DNA of 64,000 nucleotides. It comes from Sporodiniella umbellata (Eukaryota > Mucoromycota > Mucoromycetes > Mucorales > Rhizopodaceae). The position numbers were made by a program, and so were the translations under genes. The stretch is from the NCBI GenBank assembly GCA_025677835.1, contig JAIXMR010000007.1:310001-374000 (forward strand), read 5' to 3'. Positions 48,671-59,959 of this stretch are shown piece by piece (position 1 is the stretch's first letter; each line of letters starts with the position of its first letter). The notes below the pieces were generated by a model that saw only the letters and a program-made list of their open reading frames with translations, made no database searches and was not told where the DNA came from.

Positions 48671-49021
48671 CGTGTATTTTAAAGAGAAAAAAAAGATCTT
48701 ACCCCTCCCATCAATAGACTTTGGCCTCTGTATTCTTTAAATTGCTGTGATGAAACATATTTTGTATCTACATTAATAGCAGCAAGTCCTGCTGTTACAC
48801 TATTGTTTGTTTGTTTTAACCAAAAATTGTATAGGTTTTTACTAAAGTCTATACCTGTCTCCAAGAGCAGCAATAGCTTTGATATCTTCTGGCCGTAAGT
48901 CAAAAACACTTGTTGGAGGTTCACGATTAGGAAGCAAAGGGCAATCTGAAATATTGGGAAAACTTAAAAGATAAACACAAGGTACAAAAAGAAAGAAAAC
49001 AGCAGCCCTAATAGTTTTCAT
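47559..49021 (-). CDS. GDSL/SGNH lipase, phospholipase B1-like, secreted
   Basis: Five exons (48855-49021, 48703-48799, 48513-48609, 48103-48351, 47559-48052) sum to 1104 nt (367 aa). A hydrophobic N-terminus (MKTIRAAVFFLFVPCVYLLS) acts as a signal peptide. The segment LRPEDIKAIAALGDSVTAG contains the nucleophile Ser56, split across intron 1. LNAAQTGSSSKDL is the block II region, VYIGYND is block III (usually GxND), and DGFHPN carries the Asp317/His320 pair. The layout fits animal and fungal phospholipase-B1-type GDSL esterases, which release fatty acids from phospholipids. All catalytic positions are present. Last intron: a 26-nt reading is possible but a 50-nt one is in phase and more usual. 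Confidence 0.85.
48627..48670. repeat. CA/TA dinucleotide repeat inside a lipase intron
   Basis: About nine CA units followed by about twelve TA units, within the second intron of the lipase gene. Confidence 0.7.
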
Positions 49022-50414
49022 TTTATAAAATAAAGTTTACTTGAAGAGAAAAATAAAATAAAATAAAAAGGATCTTTTATCTTTTCCTTTTGTTACTGTT
49101 ATCTCCTTAAAACAAAGATTTGCAAGCGAGACTCATATTTGAGTAACAGGTTATTAGGAGTAGATGTAAGGGGTAGCATAATTCATGGGTTTGATAGACT
49201 ATGTTTCTTTCGAAAAAGTGTTTTGTGAAAATTTCGAAAAGAGGAAAGAATTTGTGCTTCAAGGTCATAGAATGAGCATTTAAAAGTTTTTTTTATAGTA
49301 AAGTTACTAGCAACTACACCGCTTGTGTTAGAAGTGACTATTGGAGCTGCCTTTAATTCTACAAAGTAGCCATGATATGTGTCAAAAGTTGACCGTTTGG
49401 ATAACAAGTTTATTTACACATCATCAACAATGCTTTTTCTATGAATATATATTGTCCATAAAGTAGAGCCGCATGTATATATATATATATATAAAACGCA
49501 CTACTAAGAAAAAACGATACTATTAACACCTTCTTAAACAACAGCGAATGAAATAGCCGCTTTTTGGTCATGATAGGGTTGTTGAAAAGGAATTTCAATA
49601 CATTGTGTGTCAGAAGTAAAGCTATGTAATTATCCTTTGGTTTGCTTATTCTGATACAGCCTCGTTGCTATATACAACAATATACAGTATAGGGAAAAAA
49701 GACAACAGATGAAATTATGATTACCGCAAAAGAAAAAGAAAACATCCAAGACGTAATTGGCTTTTTTTTTGATAAAAAAACAGAAAGATAGAGAAAAGCG
49801 CTATCTTGTATCTTCTGGTTGATCAAGAGCGCGCAAAATTGTAGTTAATTCAGTACCAGCATATATGCTCTCAATATAAATCAGAATTAATAAGAGTCAA
49901 AAAAAAAAAAAGGGGGGTGGGCTAATCGTACTTCCATGACACATTTTTTTTCGGTCTGCTCATTAAAGAGCTTTAAACAAAAGCTAGATCGCCTACAAAA
50001 AAATGTTTATATTTTAAATATTTACTCGTGCTTTATGCATAGATATGCATTTATTCTCAAGAACGGACCAAAATGAATTCAGGACAAAACAGATTTACTT
50101 GATAACTCAAAACGGCTTAAGATTTACGATGTTCTGAAAATGTTCCACTCAAAAGAAAATCCCTTCTTAATTGATTTTTTCTATAAGGTTAATTGTTAAG
50201 CTACTCTTTTTTTTCTTTAACAGGTGGATCAATACCAAACAATGTTTCCAAGAATTCGGCTAGGCATTCCACGCGACAATAGCTGATCAGGCGGTTTATA
50301 CCTTATTTCAGCTCGATTACCTTGGGCTTTTTTAGCTTGATTCCTTTTTTTAAAAAAAAAGAAAAATAAAAGAGAAAACGTAAAAAGCTTATTGATTATA
50401 AGCATAAGTTTTAT
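49022..50414. other. intergenic region
   Basis: The lipase promoter and the 3' flank of acyl-CoA oxidase. Opposed short frames at 49183-49598 show no domain. No gene recognised. Confidence 0.4.
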
Positions 50415-52838
50415 TTATTTTTTGGCTAAGTTAGGGTTCTTGCGGCTAGTCAAGGGCTTGATATATTTGGCGTGATAAGATGGTACACCAGTGCTTCCAG
50501 GAGCAAGCATCATTGTTTCGAGGTAGGCTTGAAATAAATAAATAAAAGATTTAAAAACACTTGTTTCAAATAGTCCAATATACATGTATATAAAGCAAAA
50601 CTTACTGGGATATATATCGCCATCGTATTTAGCAATTGGCGCTTTGAGAATAAAATCAGGGAAACCAAATGCGTCTGTCAGACCAATCACTTGCGTTCGG
50701 ATCGACTTGCACGTTTCAAAGTAAGCTTCTGTGATGTTTTTGATGTGAGCTGAGGTCAGATAGTCTTCCTTAAAACCTTCTTCACTGTATGTGTACAAAA
50801 CGTGCAGTCCCCACAAGTGAGCCAGCTTCTGTAAGATGAGTGCAACGTTTTTGTCGATTTGAGCAGAAGCAAATCGATCGATAGCAACACTAAGCATGAA
50901 TGCAGCACAATGAAGTTCAGAAACACGAGTGCTTTCAAGTATTAGCTCTTCTCGTTTGACAATCTTTCTTTTCTTGCTGATAGTATGTATCTGAAAAAAA
51001 AAAAAAAAGGTGGAAGGGTTTTTGTGAGATATACGAACACTATATAACGACCCTTTATATCACTTACTCTCTTGACAAGAATGGTATATACTGCATCCAA
51101 AAGCACTTTGGAGTCTTTAATCTGGTTTACATCAGTTACAGACCAGGCTTTAGTAGCGACATATTGTTTGGCATTTCGGATGTAATCAATAGAGCTCTTG
51201 AACTTGAAATCAGGGTACTGGTCGAACTGAAGCTGCTTTTCTAGTCTAGATACAAGATAGCTAGCAGCCTGTTGCAAAAGAACAACATTATCTCCCCCAC
51301 CAGTAGTCATAACACCCCATTCACCGATAATATGGCCAATACAATTGTATGCAGAATAGGCATGTCCTCCGCAAGAGCGACGACAGATTTCCAAGATCTC
51401 AGAGCCATACCATCCAGTGAGGCCTTTTAGAGAGGCTGAAATAGCGTGTAGGTCGCCCATGTGATTCAAATAATCCATTGGTTCCATCTTTCCACCTGCT
51501 GTCAAAATATCAAACTGAGAATTAAGGACATCAGAAGATGCTTGCACGACATAAAGAAAAGCTATAGCTGGAACAAGCTTAACATAATGAGATTGGTAAT
51601 CCATGATCTGTTGATTTTCTGCTCCTTGGCGGCGTACAACACTGTAACGCGTGGCAATAGTAACAGCACGAGAAATAAGCTGGGTAGTAACGGTGGTCAA
51701 AGATAGTCTCTCAGGGATCAGTGTTGCATACATCAAAGCAGGGTTTGGAGCAGGCTCATAAACGCCTTCACGATCCAAAGAAACCCATTTGGCAAGCATA
51801 TCAGTACGGGGGATACGCTTTTGGCGGAATTGGATCCATCCATTGTCTACACCTTCATGGCCTACTTTTTGTCCCATATCGCCAATTTGGATATCAGGCT
51901 CAAGCTCTCCTGTGATTGTACTTCTAAGTTGAACAACAAACCAATTGAGTCCAACTGATTCTCCTCCAATAACTGTTTGTGCGATGACAACAGCATGTGT
52001 GGCTGTTTGGGCAGACATACCAATCCAACACTTTGTTGAAGTAATTGTAGGCGAGTCTACAATAAATTGGTCGGTAGTTTTATCATAAGTGGCTGTGGTC
52101 TCAATATCTCTTAAAGCAGAGCTGTGTCCAAGTTCAGTCTTTTTTTAAATCAAGTTAGATTATATTAAAGCCGATTAAAAATTTACCATTGCGAAGCATC
52201 CAAAAATTCGGAAATTGTCAACATCATCGACATACCTTCCTTGCTGCTCCTCGTTACCCAACATACAAACAACGTTACGAAATAGAGACCAATGAACAAA
52301 AAAACGCATAGAAAAGCTTTCAGAATAGACGTTGACAGCGCGCAATATTTCCTGGGAATACTCCTGATCATCTACTTCTTTCAAGATTTGAGTGCAGCGA
52401 TATATCTGACCCATGGTACTTTTGAGAGGTTAGTCCTCTGTTAAATAGAAGCATATGATACATAACATACAACTCTCTCATTTCATCTCTTGAAAGCTCC
52501 AAGAAGTTTCGTGGCGGTTGAACCACTAGCTCAGAATCTTGCTTGATAAAATCATAGGATTTTTGCTGTTTCCAACCAAAAAAAAATAAAGAAAGAGCAG
52601 TTAGTATGTGACTTTGTAGAGTAAAATTTACCAAAAGGCTATACTGTTTTTCCCCTCCAGCCCAGAACTCTGAGAGTTTTTGAATATCAAACTCACTTGC
52701 ACTACGCTCTCTGGCCATATCTTTAGGTGCCTGACGAGACATAGGAGAGGGGGAAAGGTTTAGCTGGCTTTTAAGCTGGTTCAAGCGCTCCAAGGCAGCT
52801 TTTGCACGAGGATCTTTGGATTCGTTTAAGGGAATCAT
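50415..52838 (-). CDS. POX1: peroxisomal acyl-CoA oxidase
   Basis: Six exons (52632-52838, 52471-52565, 52187-52418, 51068-52138, 50606-50990, 50415-50527) sum to 2103 nt (700 aa), the usual length. Landmarks: FAMTELGHSSALRDIETTA (flavin/substrate region), KCWIGMSAQTATHAVV, WIQFRQKRIPRTDML, RRSCGGHAYSAYN near the catalytic region, and TTGGGDNVVLLQQAA. The enzyme carries out the first, H2O2-producing step of peroxisomal beta-oxidation. The protein ends NLAKK, not an SKL-type signal. Residues 18-26 (RLNQLKSQL) fit the PTS2 pattern R-L-x5-Q-L, so import may use the Pex7 route. Confidence 0.93.
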
Positions 52839-54029
52839 TTATTTTATTTTTGCAGTTGGGTGCAGTGTGAATTGTCGCTATCTGAGAGAAAAAAGTCGCT
52901 CTTTATATAGATGATTGGAGTGTGAGAGTTTTTTGTACTACCAAACAGTGGGTAGTAATTGACTGCAAAAAAGGCTTCGTTCTTGACTCAGCTTTAATTT
53001 TCTGAAAAAGGGATTTAATGCAAGACAGATAATTCGCACAAATATAGAAAAGCAAACATTTTGAAACATACCAAAATATAAACGCTATAAAAGAGGAGAA
53101 AAAAGTACCTGGAAACATTTATGCTCAATGGATTTCAATGTCTAAAAAAGGTACAACCATGACTAGATGTACGCTTCAAAAAACCGTGCTAAAGACAGTT
53201 ATTCAAAACGGTGTTCAATAATGATGGAGATCTTTGGGTCATACGTCTCCAATCTATGTCCTCATTTACTCTAAAGGTGCTAATAGCTCTAAAACCCCCC
53301 AAAATGCTTTAGCTAAGAATTAATGCAGTGTAGATTTTTAATACGTTCATTTATAAGGTACTTTTGCGGGTATATAGTATTACTCTTTAGCATCCAAGCA
53401 CAATAGATACAAAAAATAACAGCCAAAACTCCAAGCCTGTTCGGTTTAGTACGCTTTCAAAGTCAGCGCTCAAACGGATGTCAGACTGTCTTTTGAGTAC
53501 CACCGTAATTCATAACCAATATCAAAACAAAATCTGCTTACATAGAAACTGTTATCGAAAACATACACAGTTATTTATTAGGTAATATTATAGAGTTATT
53601 CTGGTTTTTTGCATACGTCTTACAATCGGGTTTGATTGACTAAAGCCAAAAAAAAAAGAGCACAATAGTTTCTTAAATTTTCTTTTTTTCATGACTCTCA
53701 AATTTTTTATTTGAAGTCTAGAGTATTGTTGCGAAAAAGCAGCCTTGGACTCGTAGCGGTTTTTGTGTTAGAATTTTGAGGGTTTTCTAGAAATTTACAG
53801 AGTAGCTCTCTATTTTGACGTGCCCTATCAGAGTCTGTTATTGATGTATGAAGAAACGTACTAGGTGGCTTTTTCATCTCAGAAAGCAAACACAAACATG
53901 CAAAACCCTACAAACAAAACTTTCCCCAAAACCTTCCATTAGAAACTATATTTTGACAAAGCGTAAACAGCCAAACTCATTTTATTTTGTTAAAACTAAA
54001 AGATTGGTAGCAGCAGGACGATAATAGTA
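52839..54029. other. intergenic region
   Basis: Acyl-CoA oxidase promoter. Contains one small frame at 53707-53895, listed separately. Nothing else recognised. Confidence 0.4.
53707..53895 (-). CDS. small hypothetical ORF
   Basis: A 62-codon frame with ATGs at codons 1 and 7. The polar sequence contains DSDRARQNRELLCKFLENP, which could be a short helix. No family is recognised and no splice partner was found. It may be a real micropeptide, an exon of a larger gene, or chance. Confidence 0.2.
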   Translation of the reverse strand: MCLLSEMKKPPSTFLHTSITDSDRARQNRELLCKFLENPQNSNTKTATSPRLLFRNNTLDFK

Positions 54030-54218
54030 TTACTGTTTGCTTTGATTTCCTGTTTGGTTAGAGCCCTTTTGAGCGGTATTAGCATTTCTGTCACCAGCAC
54101 TTTGAGCTCTTGAAGTGAAAGAAGAGGCTCCAACATCCTTTTCGTTTTTTGTTTGGGTTGACTGAATTCGAGACGCTGCTTCTTTATCCATGGGCTTATA
54201 ATTCACTTGATTAGACAT
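54030..54218 (-). CDS. SMP-type (seed-maturation-protein-like) small stress protein
   Basis: An intact 62-aa frame, polar and Ala/Ser/Gln/Asn-rich, with no hydrophobic segment. The core (MDKEAASRIQSTQTKNEKD then SSFTSRAQSAGDRNAN) matches the SMP motif known from plant late-embryogenesis proteins and from many small fungal proteins. Such proteins are disordered and linked to desiccation or spore stress. The gene is a single exon with an ATG in an A-rich context. Confidence 0.65.
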   Translation of the reverse strand: MSNQVNYKPMDKEAASRIQSTQTKNEKDVGASSFTSRAQSAGDRNANTAQKGSNQTGNQSKQ

Positions 54219-55501
54219 TTTGAAGAAAAAGAAAGAAAATCCTACTCGCTATTTATGTGTGAAAATGCGATTATACGATCAAGACTTCCAAAACTATATT
54301 GACAACAAAACTCGATAGATACTTGCTTGAAATCGTTTTGTTTCTGAAGACAAAATTTACTTAATAGTTTCACTTGTTTTAAAATTTACCCTATGCCTAC
54401 TTTCTCTATCTGTATTCGATTTGTTTTGATTGGCGCTTCTTCGTTCTTCTTTACGTTTTGGTTTGTTCGCTACACGTTTAAATATCAACTACGTATATAT
54501 AAACTAACAAGTCCGCATTCAGACTTGCTTTTGGCAACATTTCTGAATTAGCAAAAGACAAATATATAGGAAGCAGAGAAAAAAAAATAGCGCGAAGGAA
54601 ATAGCAAAAATATGTATCAATATACAGGTTTAGCTTCTACTAAATAGGGGAAAGTATCTTCTTGAAAAAAAAAAGCCTAGTTATAACTATCTTTGAATAA
54701 GTTTTAAATTTTGCCTCAATGCCGCAGCGGAAGCTTTTCAAACGAGAGAATCAATAAAGAAGAAACTAATGGCTGTACACAGTTGTCGTTACTTTGAACC
54801 AGAAATCAAAAATCGATTTTGGTGTCTAGAACGTTAAAGTATGTTTACCAAAGTACTAAATATACTAAATAGTAAAATTGAAAAGCTTTTTGCCTCATCT
54901 CTTTTTGTCGCCAAGATAGGTTACAGGTACTTAATAACATTGCTGCCTACAGTATCTTTGGTTTCAAAGGATAAAATAACTTCAACAAGGATACTAAGAA
55001 GAATCTACTGAATCAAATACCCTTTTAAACTATGCAGATATATTTTTCATACAACTCTACTAGATTATTTACTATTATTAGCTTTGAAGAGAAGCCTGTA
55101 TTTCGAACATCAATTAACCTTTATAGGGTGTCATGAGACAGTATAAGATTCTTTTGGTAAGCAGTTATAAAGAATATACTATTGTATTGATATTTCATGT
55201 ACTTTTATATCACTTATAGTATATCGTATACCGTGTAGATATTTGATTTTAATGCAAAAAGCATATCCTAGTTAAGTAGAGTTTGTACTTGTTTAAACAG
55301 CTATTTGCTACGACTTTATTCGACACACATGTTAGATCAATTAGCTAAAGCCATATAAATGCCAAGAGAAAATCTCAGCTTTATCTCAAGTTTTTTTTTA
55401 AAAGAAGAAAATGAAATGAAAACAACTGTAGGGTACATTTGTATACATATATTTTTGTTACTGAGATTGTTTAGCTTGATACCCCAGAGATACGATTCCA
55501 A
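54219..55501. other. intergenic region
   Basis: Promoter of the SMP-type gene and 3' flank of the lactate permease gene. No gene seen. Confidence 0.4.
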
Positions 55502-57671
55502 CTAGCTTGGGATGATTCCAGGAATAGCATATTGTTCAACACACGCTATAGCTCCAACTAAACACACCATGAAAATAGAGTGAACAATAGTTCTCCTAAG
55601 TACTTTCCCTTCTTGACCTCTTAATCCTATTGTAGATACACCAGTTGTTAAATTTTGTGGGGATATCATTTTTGATGTAATGGCTCCACTAGAGTTAGTA
55701 GCAGCCATTAGAACAGCCGATAAGCCTATCTGATTTGCTGCTACTACCTGAAGATTTCCAAAAAGCGAATTTGCTGATGTGTCACTCCCAGATAAAAAAC
55801 AGGCAAACCATCCTAGCCATGCGGAAAGAAAAGGGAAGGCTTTACCGACCGAAGATAAAGTAAGACCAATAGTGTATGCTATTCCTGAATAGTTGTAAAG
55901 ATATGCAAATGCCATAATAAGGGAAACAGTTATAGTGGGGAAAAAAAGCTGCTTGGCTGTCTCTTTCAATGAAAGCCAGAAAACTTTTGGGTGAGACCCA
56001 TTCCATAATACAAGCCCGCAAAAAGGTATTGATGAAACAAGGATAGCAGTTCCCGTTGCAAGAGGCTCAAAAATCCATATAGCGTCGTATCGTTTTCCGT
56101 ATAGCGTTAGATAAACCTTCTGATGAAGGTCTGGCCATTGAACTTTGATTCTTCCGTATGTTTCTACTTCAGCAAACGTCCAGCTTGAGATAAACATTAA
56201 TGATACGTAGTCTCTTTTTATGTCTCATACATAATTACTACGACAATAATTATTGTCCACGGACTCCAAGCTAGCAAGCTTTCCCTCATGTTTGGTTTTT
56301 TTATTTCTAGCTCCTCTGTGTAAACTGGGTTGCTGCCGTCCTGTTTCGTCTGCATTTTCTTAAAAGTAGAGTTCGATTCTGAAACTTTTTCTTCGTCACC
56401 ATTAAAATTTTTAACCGATTTTATCATGCTTTGAAATTCTGGTCTATACTTTGGTTTCCAAAACTGAACAAAAACGATAAGAGAAATAAGCGAAGCTAAA
56501 CCAGCAATCAGATCAGGAAGCTCTGGGCCAACTAAGTTTGAGAAAACAGCCTATAATATTTTTAAAAGGCAATCTTAATTACAATTTCGCTTTTATATAT
56601 ACCTGAATTAGGGCAAAAGACAAGCCGCCTACTAAAGCAACTGGCCAACATTCGACAACACCAGCCCTAAAACCTAAAAGAAATCAAAGTTTTCATTTAG
56701 AACTGAACCTATAAAAGACTCTATACCAGCAAAAAATGCCAGAGCATAAAGAGGCAAAAATAAGCTCAATAGCGGCAGTTGACGTCCCATCATTGCAGAC
56801 AGCTGATTTACAGGCAAACCAGTAATGGTGGCTAACGTAGTTACTGGTATTCCTAAAGCGCCAAATGCCACGGGCGTTGTATCAAAAATCAAAGTATATG
56901 TTAAAGCATCGAGAGGATCAAAACTGGACAGAAAAAAAATAAAACATCAGTCATAAGGCTTACCAACGTATGTACATTTATGGAAAAGCTTCTGTGTGTA
57001 TTTTTAAATGAAATGTACCCTAAAGACACCATTAGAGAAGAGCAAATCGCGCCTGGTGTACCAAATCCAGCCACGCCTAAAATACTAAAGTCAGGATTGT
57101 GCATTTTGTTTTGCATAATATGTACCTTCAAGCAGAGCGCCAAAACTATATCCTATTATGAGTAATATGACACGCTTGTCTGGGGCGTGTACGACAATAT
57201 CCATCGACGAAAATAGTCAAATATTCCCGAAATAACTGCAGTGTTATAAATAAACCTAAAAGTACGTCTTTTTAGGCACCTTCAAATAAATCTGAGAGTA
57301 AAGCAACTTACATGGCATTTACCACAATCCACATAATAGGCCAATTGGCAAAAATAATGCCATTTGCAATGGATTGAAAAGCCTGCTGTGCTGGCATGTG
57401 CCAACCAAAGATAGCAATAAAGATACTGTTATATGAAGTTAGTAAAACTGCAAACACTTGCTTTTTGTTTCGATTACCATACTATAAGACCTGAGGCAGA
57501 CGAGTAGTGTGCAGGCACTTTGAATATACCCAAAAGAACAAGAACCATTAGCAAAGGTATAAGGCCTACAAAAAATGACCCTATTAGACTGCCCCTAATA
57601 GGTGTAAGCTCTTGTACAAATATCCCAACAGTTTCTGAAATATGAGGTGGATTAGGTGTATAGACACCCAT
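55502..57671 (-). CDS. L-lactate permease (LctP/LldP family)
   Basis: Eight exons (57478-57671, 57312-57425, 57126-57255, 57019-57076, 56709-56923, 56603-56673, 56231-56550, 55502-56183). The protein is about 594 aa with many membrane helices. Hallmarks: FGALLEG joined by splicing to VAGFGTP; GIPVTTLATITGLP; the C-terminal FLSGSDTSANSLFGNLQ; and KMISPQNLTTGVSTIGLRG. All are diagnostic of the lactate/glycolate proton symporter family, which is mostly bacterial. Exon 3 shifts frame at a C-run (57182-57185 on the plus strand). The frame reads RRWILSYTP upstream and DKRVILLIIGYSFG downstream; the exon total is one base short of a multiple of three. This is a base-call error or a recent disabling mutation. 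The other seven exons are clean. Confidence 0.87.
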
Positions 57672-59959
57672 TTAATCTGTAAAGTTACAAAAAAAAAAAG
57701 AGATTGAGAAGGTAGATGAAAAAGAAATAACCTTTTTAAATGCTTTTTTTTACGATGTAAGAATAAGGGGGGAACTTTTGTTTTATCCACTGTGCCTTAT
57801 GAGCGATTTATTGGATACTGCGTTTTTTCATCCTATGAAGAAATTTCCGTTATTATCATTGTTTGCTTATGGAATTTTTTTCCTTTTATCTTGAGAAAAT
57901 AAAAACAGAAATCGCAAATTGAGAGCGATCAACTTTTATACCTGGATACGGGAAAATATTTCTACAAACAAGCATTTCCGTCTTCCTTGACAACTGGATA
58001 CAAAGGGGTATTCGTAATAAGCTTTTTACGCTAGCGCTTTGAAATCATGCATACCGCATTTTAAAGCGAATAAAATAGCTTTTTTTTTCAACAGTTATTT
58101 GTAAAGATCAAAAATAGTTGAATAAAACCAAAATCAACTTATAAAACCCAAAAATGTATCTTCTTTTAGAGAGTTGTGTTGGCTGATGTAACCAAAATCA
58201 AACTAACAAAAGTGTTGGGAAATAAAACTAGAATATACGATGTATTACTGGCGACTTGTATATTTTAGATCAAAAATTTTACATGATCTAAAAATGACTT
58301 AATACGAGAAAAAACGAAGAGATATAAAGTGTTTAGAACACTGTAAGAATTTACTTTTATATTTCATGTATTTCCGTAAATTACTGCACAAGCTTTTGTA
58401 AAAAAAAAAAAAAAGAAAAAAAAAAAGAAAAGAAAAGGGCCTATACAAGATTGTATTTATACATCAAACTATAACAGAGTAAAAAAACACAGAAGATTTT
58501 TGTAATAAAAAAATCAAGTATAAACAACTTGACTTTTTTTATTGCCAAAGTTGTATCTATATACCAAAACCCCATATCTTCTTTTTTTTTTTTCGTGCAG
58601 TAAACCATGTCGAAAGTTTATTCTGATAAAAATTTTATCCACTATCGCTCAAGCTACCTCAAAAGACGCATAATACTGGGAAAAAGCTTCTCAATACATA
58701 TGAAGCTCGATCGGCTGCTCTGACTGTCCATTCAACTTTCAAGTATTACGGCAGCGAGCATAGAGTATGAGAAATATATACGAAAATAAATATAATTCAA
58801 AAATTTTCCGACTTTGTTTGTACAATACACTTATGAGCGGCTTTTGATCGCTTTACTCATAAGTTTCTCATTCTTATTAGATGAACCTGGATGGCGCAGA
58901 TTGTTTATTTTTTTCGTACCCTTTTTGCTCCCTCACGCCATAAATTAGTTTTCGTTCAATAAAATGGCTATACTCAGTTTATTTATAATTTTTAGGTGTC
59001 TGTATTGTAAGTAGCTGTTAATAATCAGCTTTAATATTATTGAAACGTTCAAATCTCAACAAGCCAGACATGTTCGTTTTTACTTTTTTAATCTAGAATT
59101 GAAGCAGGGCATAGTTTTTAAGTATAAATCATGACCCAAGTTTCTATTTGGCGTTGAATAAGACAATACTATGCTTCATTACTACACACTTAATTGTTTA
59201 GTGTGCGGCAGGAACCGATCGCTACTTGGTCGTTGTTTTGCTGCCTAACACGACTGGCTTTTAAAATCAATTCCTCAAATAACCTAGTATCCAGACTTTG
59301 AATTGTCTTTGCTATATTAATGCCCCTTGCAGTCAACAAAAACTTGGATTCAAAATTTTGCAAGATCCTCAAATAATATTTATGTACCTTTATTTTTTTT
59401 AAAAAAATACCTTTGTATTGAAAAAACGACAGTTGGTACAACACTCATCTATTCGCTCCAAAGCAACCTATATAGATAAAATGTTCTAATTGCCAATTGA
59501 ATTCGACAGAATCTGTCTGTTTTCACTATTTCATCTCTTCTTTTTTTTGCCTATTTTTATCAAAAAAAAAAAGACTGTGGTAGGACAGTAAGTTCAGTGA
59601 TTGCCTTGTTTTGTCGACAAAAATAAATTACGATTGAAGGAGTTCATTAAAACAGACTGTTCCCAACTTGTAAATGCTTTACAAATGGATCCATAATTTT
59701 TTTCCTCGAATAACTTATTTCACTATACTAGCGTAGCTTCTAAATTTTTTAGGTACTAGTCATATGAATATTACTTGAAAGCTAATATGTCAGTAACTGG
59801 TACAAAGAAGAGCTGAAAATATCCCTCAAGTCCCTGTGGGCGGAATTTGAACGTAGTACTACAATAAAAAAAAACACACAGAAAATAGAACAACCCTAAA
59901 AAAACATTGTTTATAGATAAAAGAGAGTAACAGTGTAGGGGTATTGGTTAACTCTAGGT
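57672..59959. other. gene-poor stretch
   Basis: Promoter of the lactate permease and 3' flank of the MFS gene. A minus-strand frame at 59190-59444 has no recognisable domain. A-runs at 58400-58436. Nothing else seen. Confidence 0.4.

Noticed and set aside
59190..59444. Minus-strand 84-codon ORF
   Set aside because: No domain, no splice partners, and surrounded by low-complexity DNA; kept only as a note.
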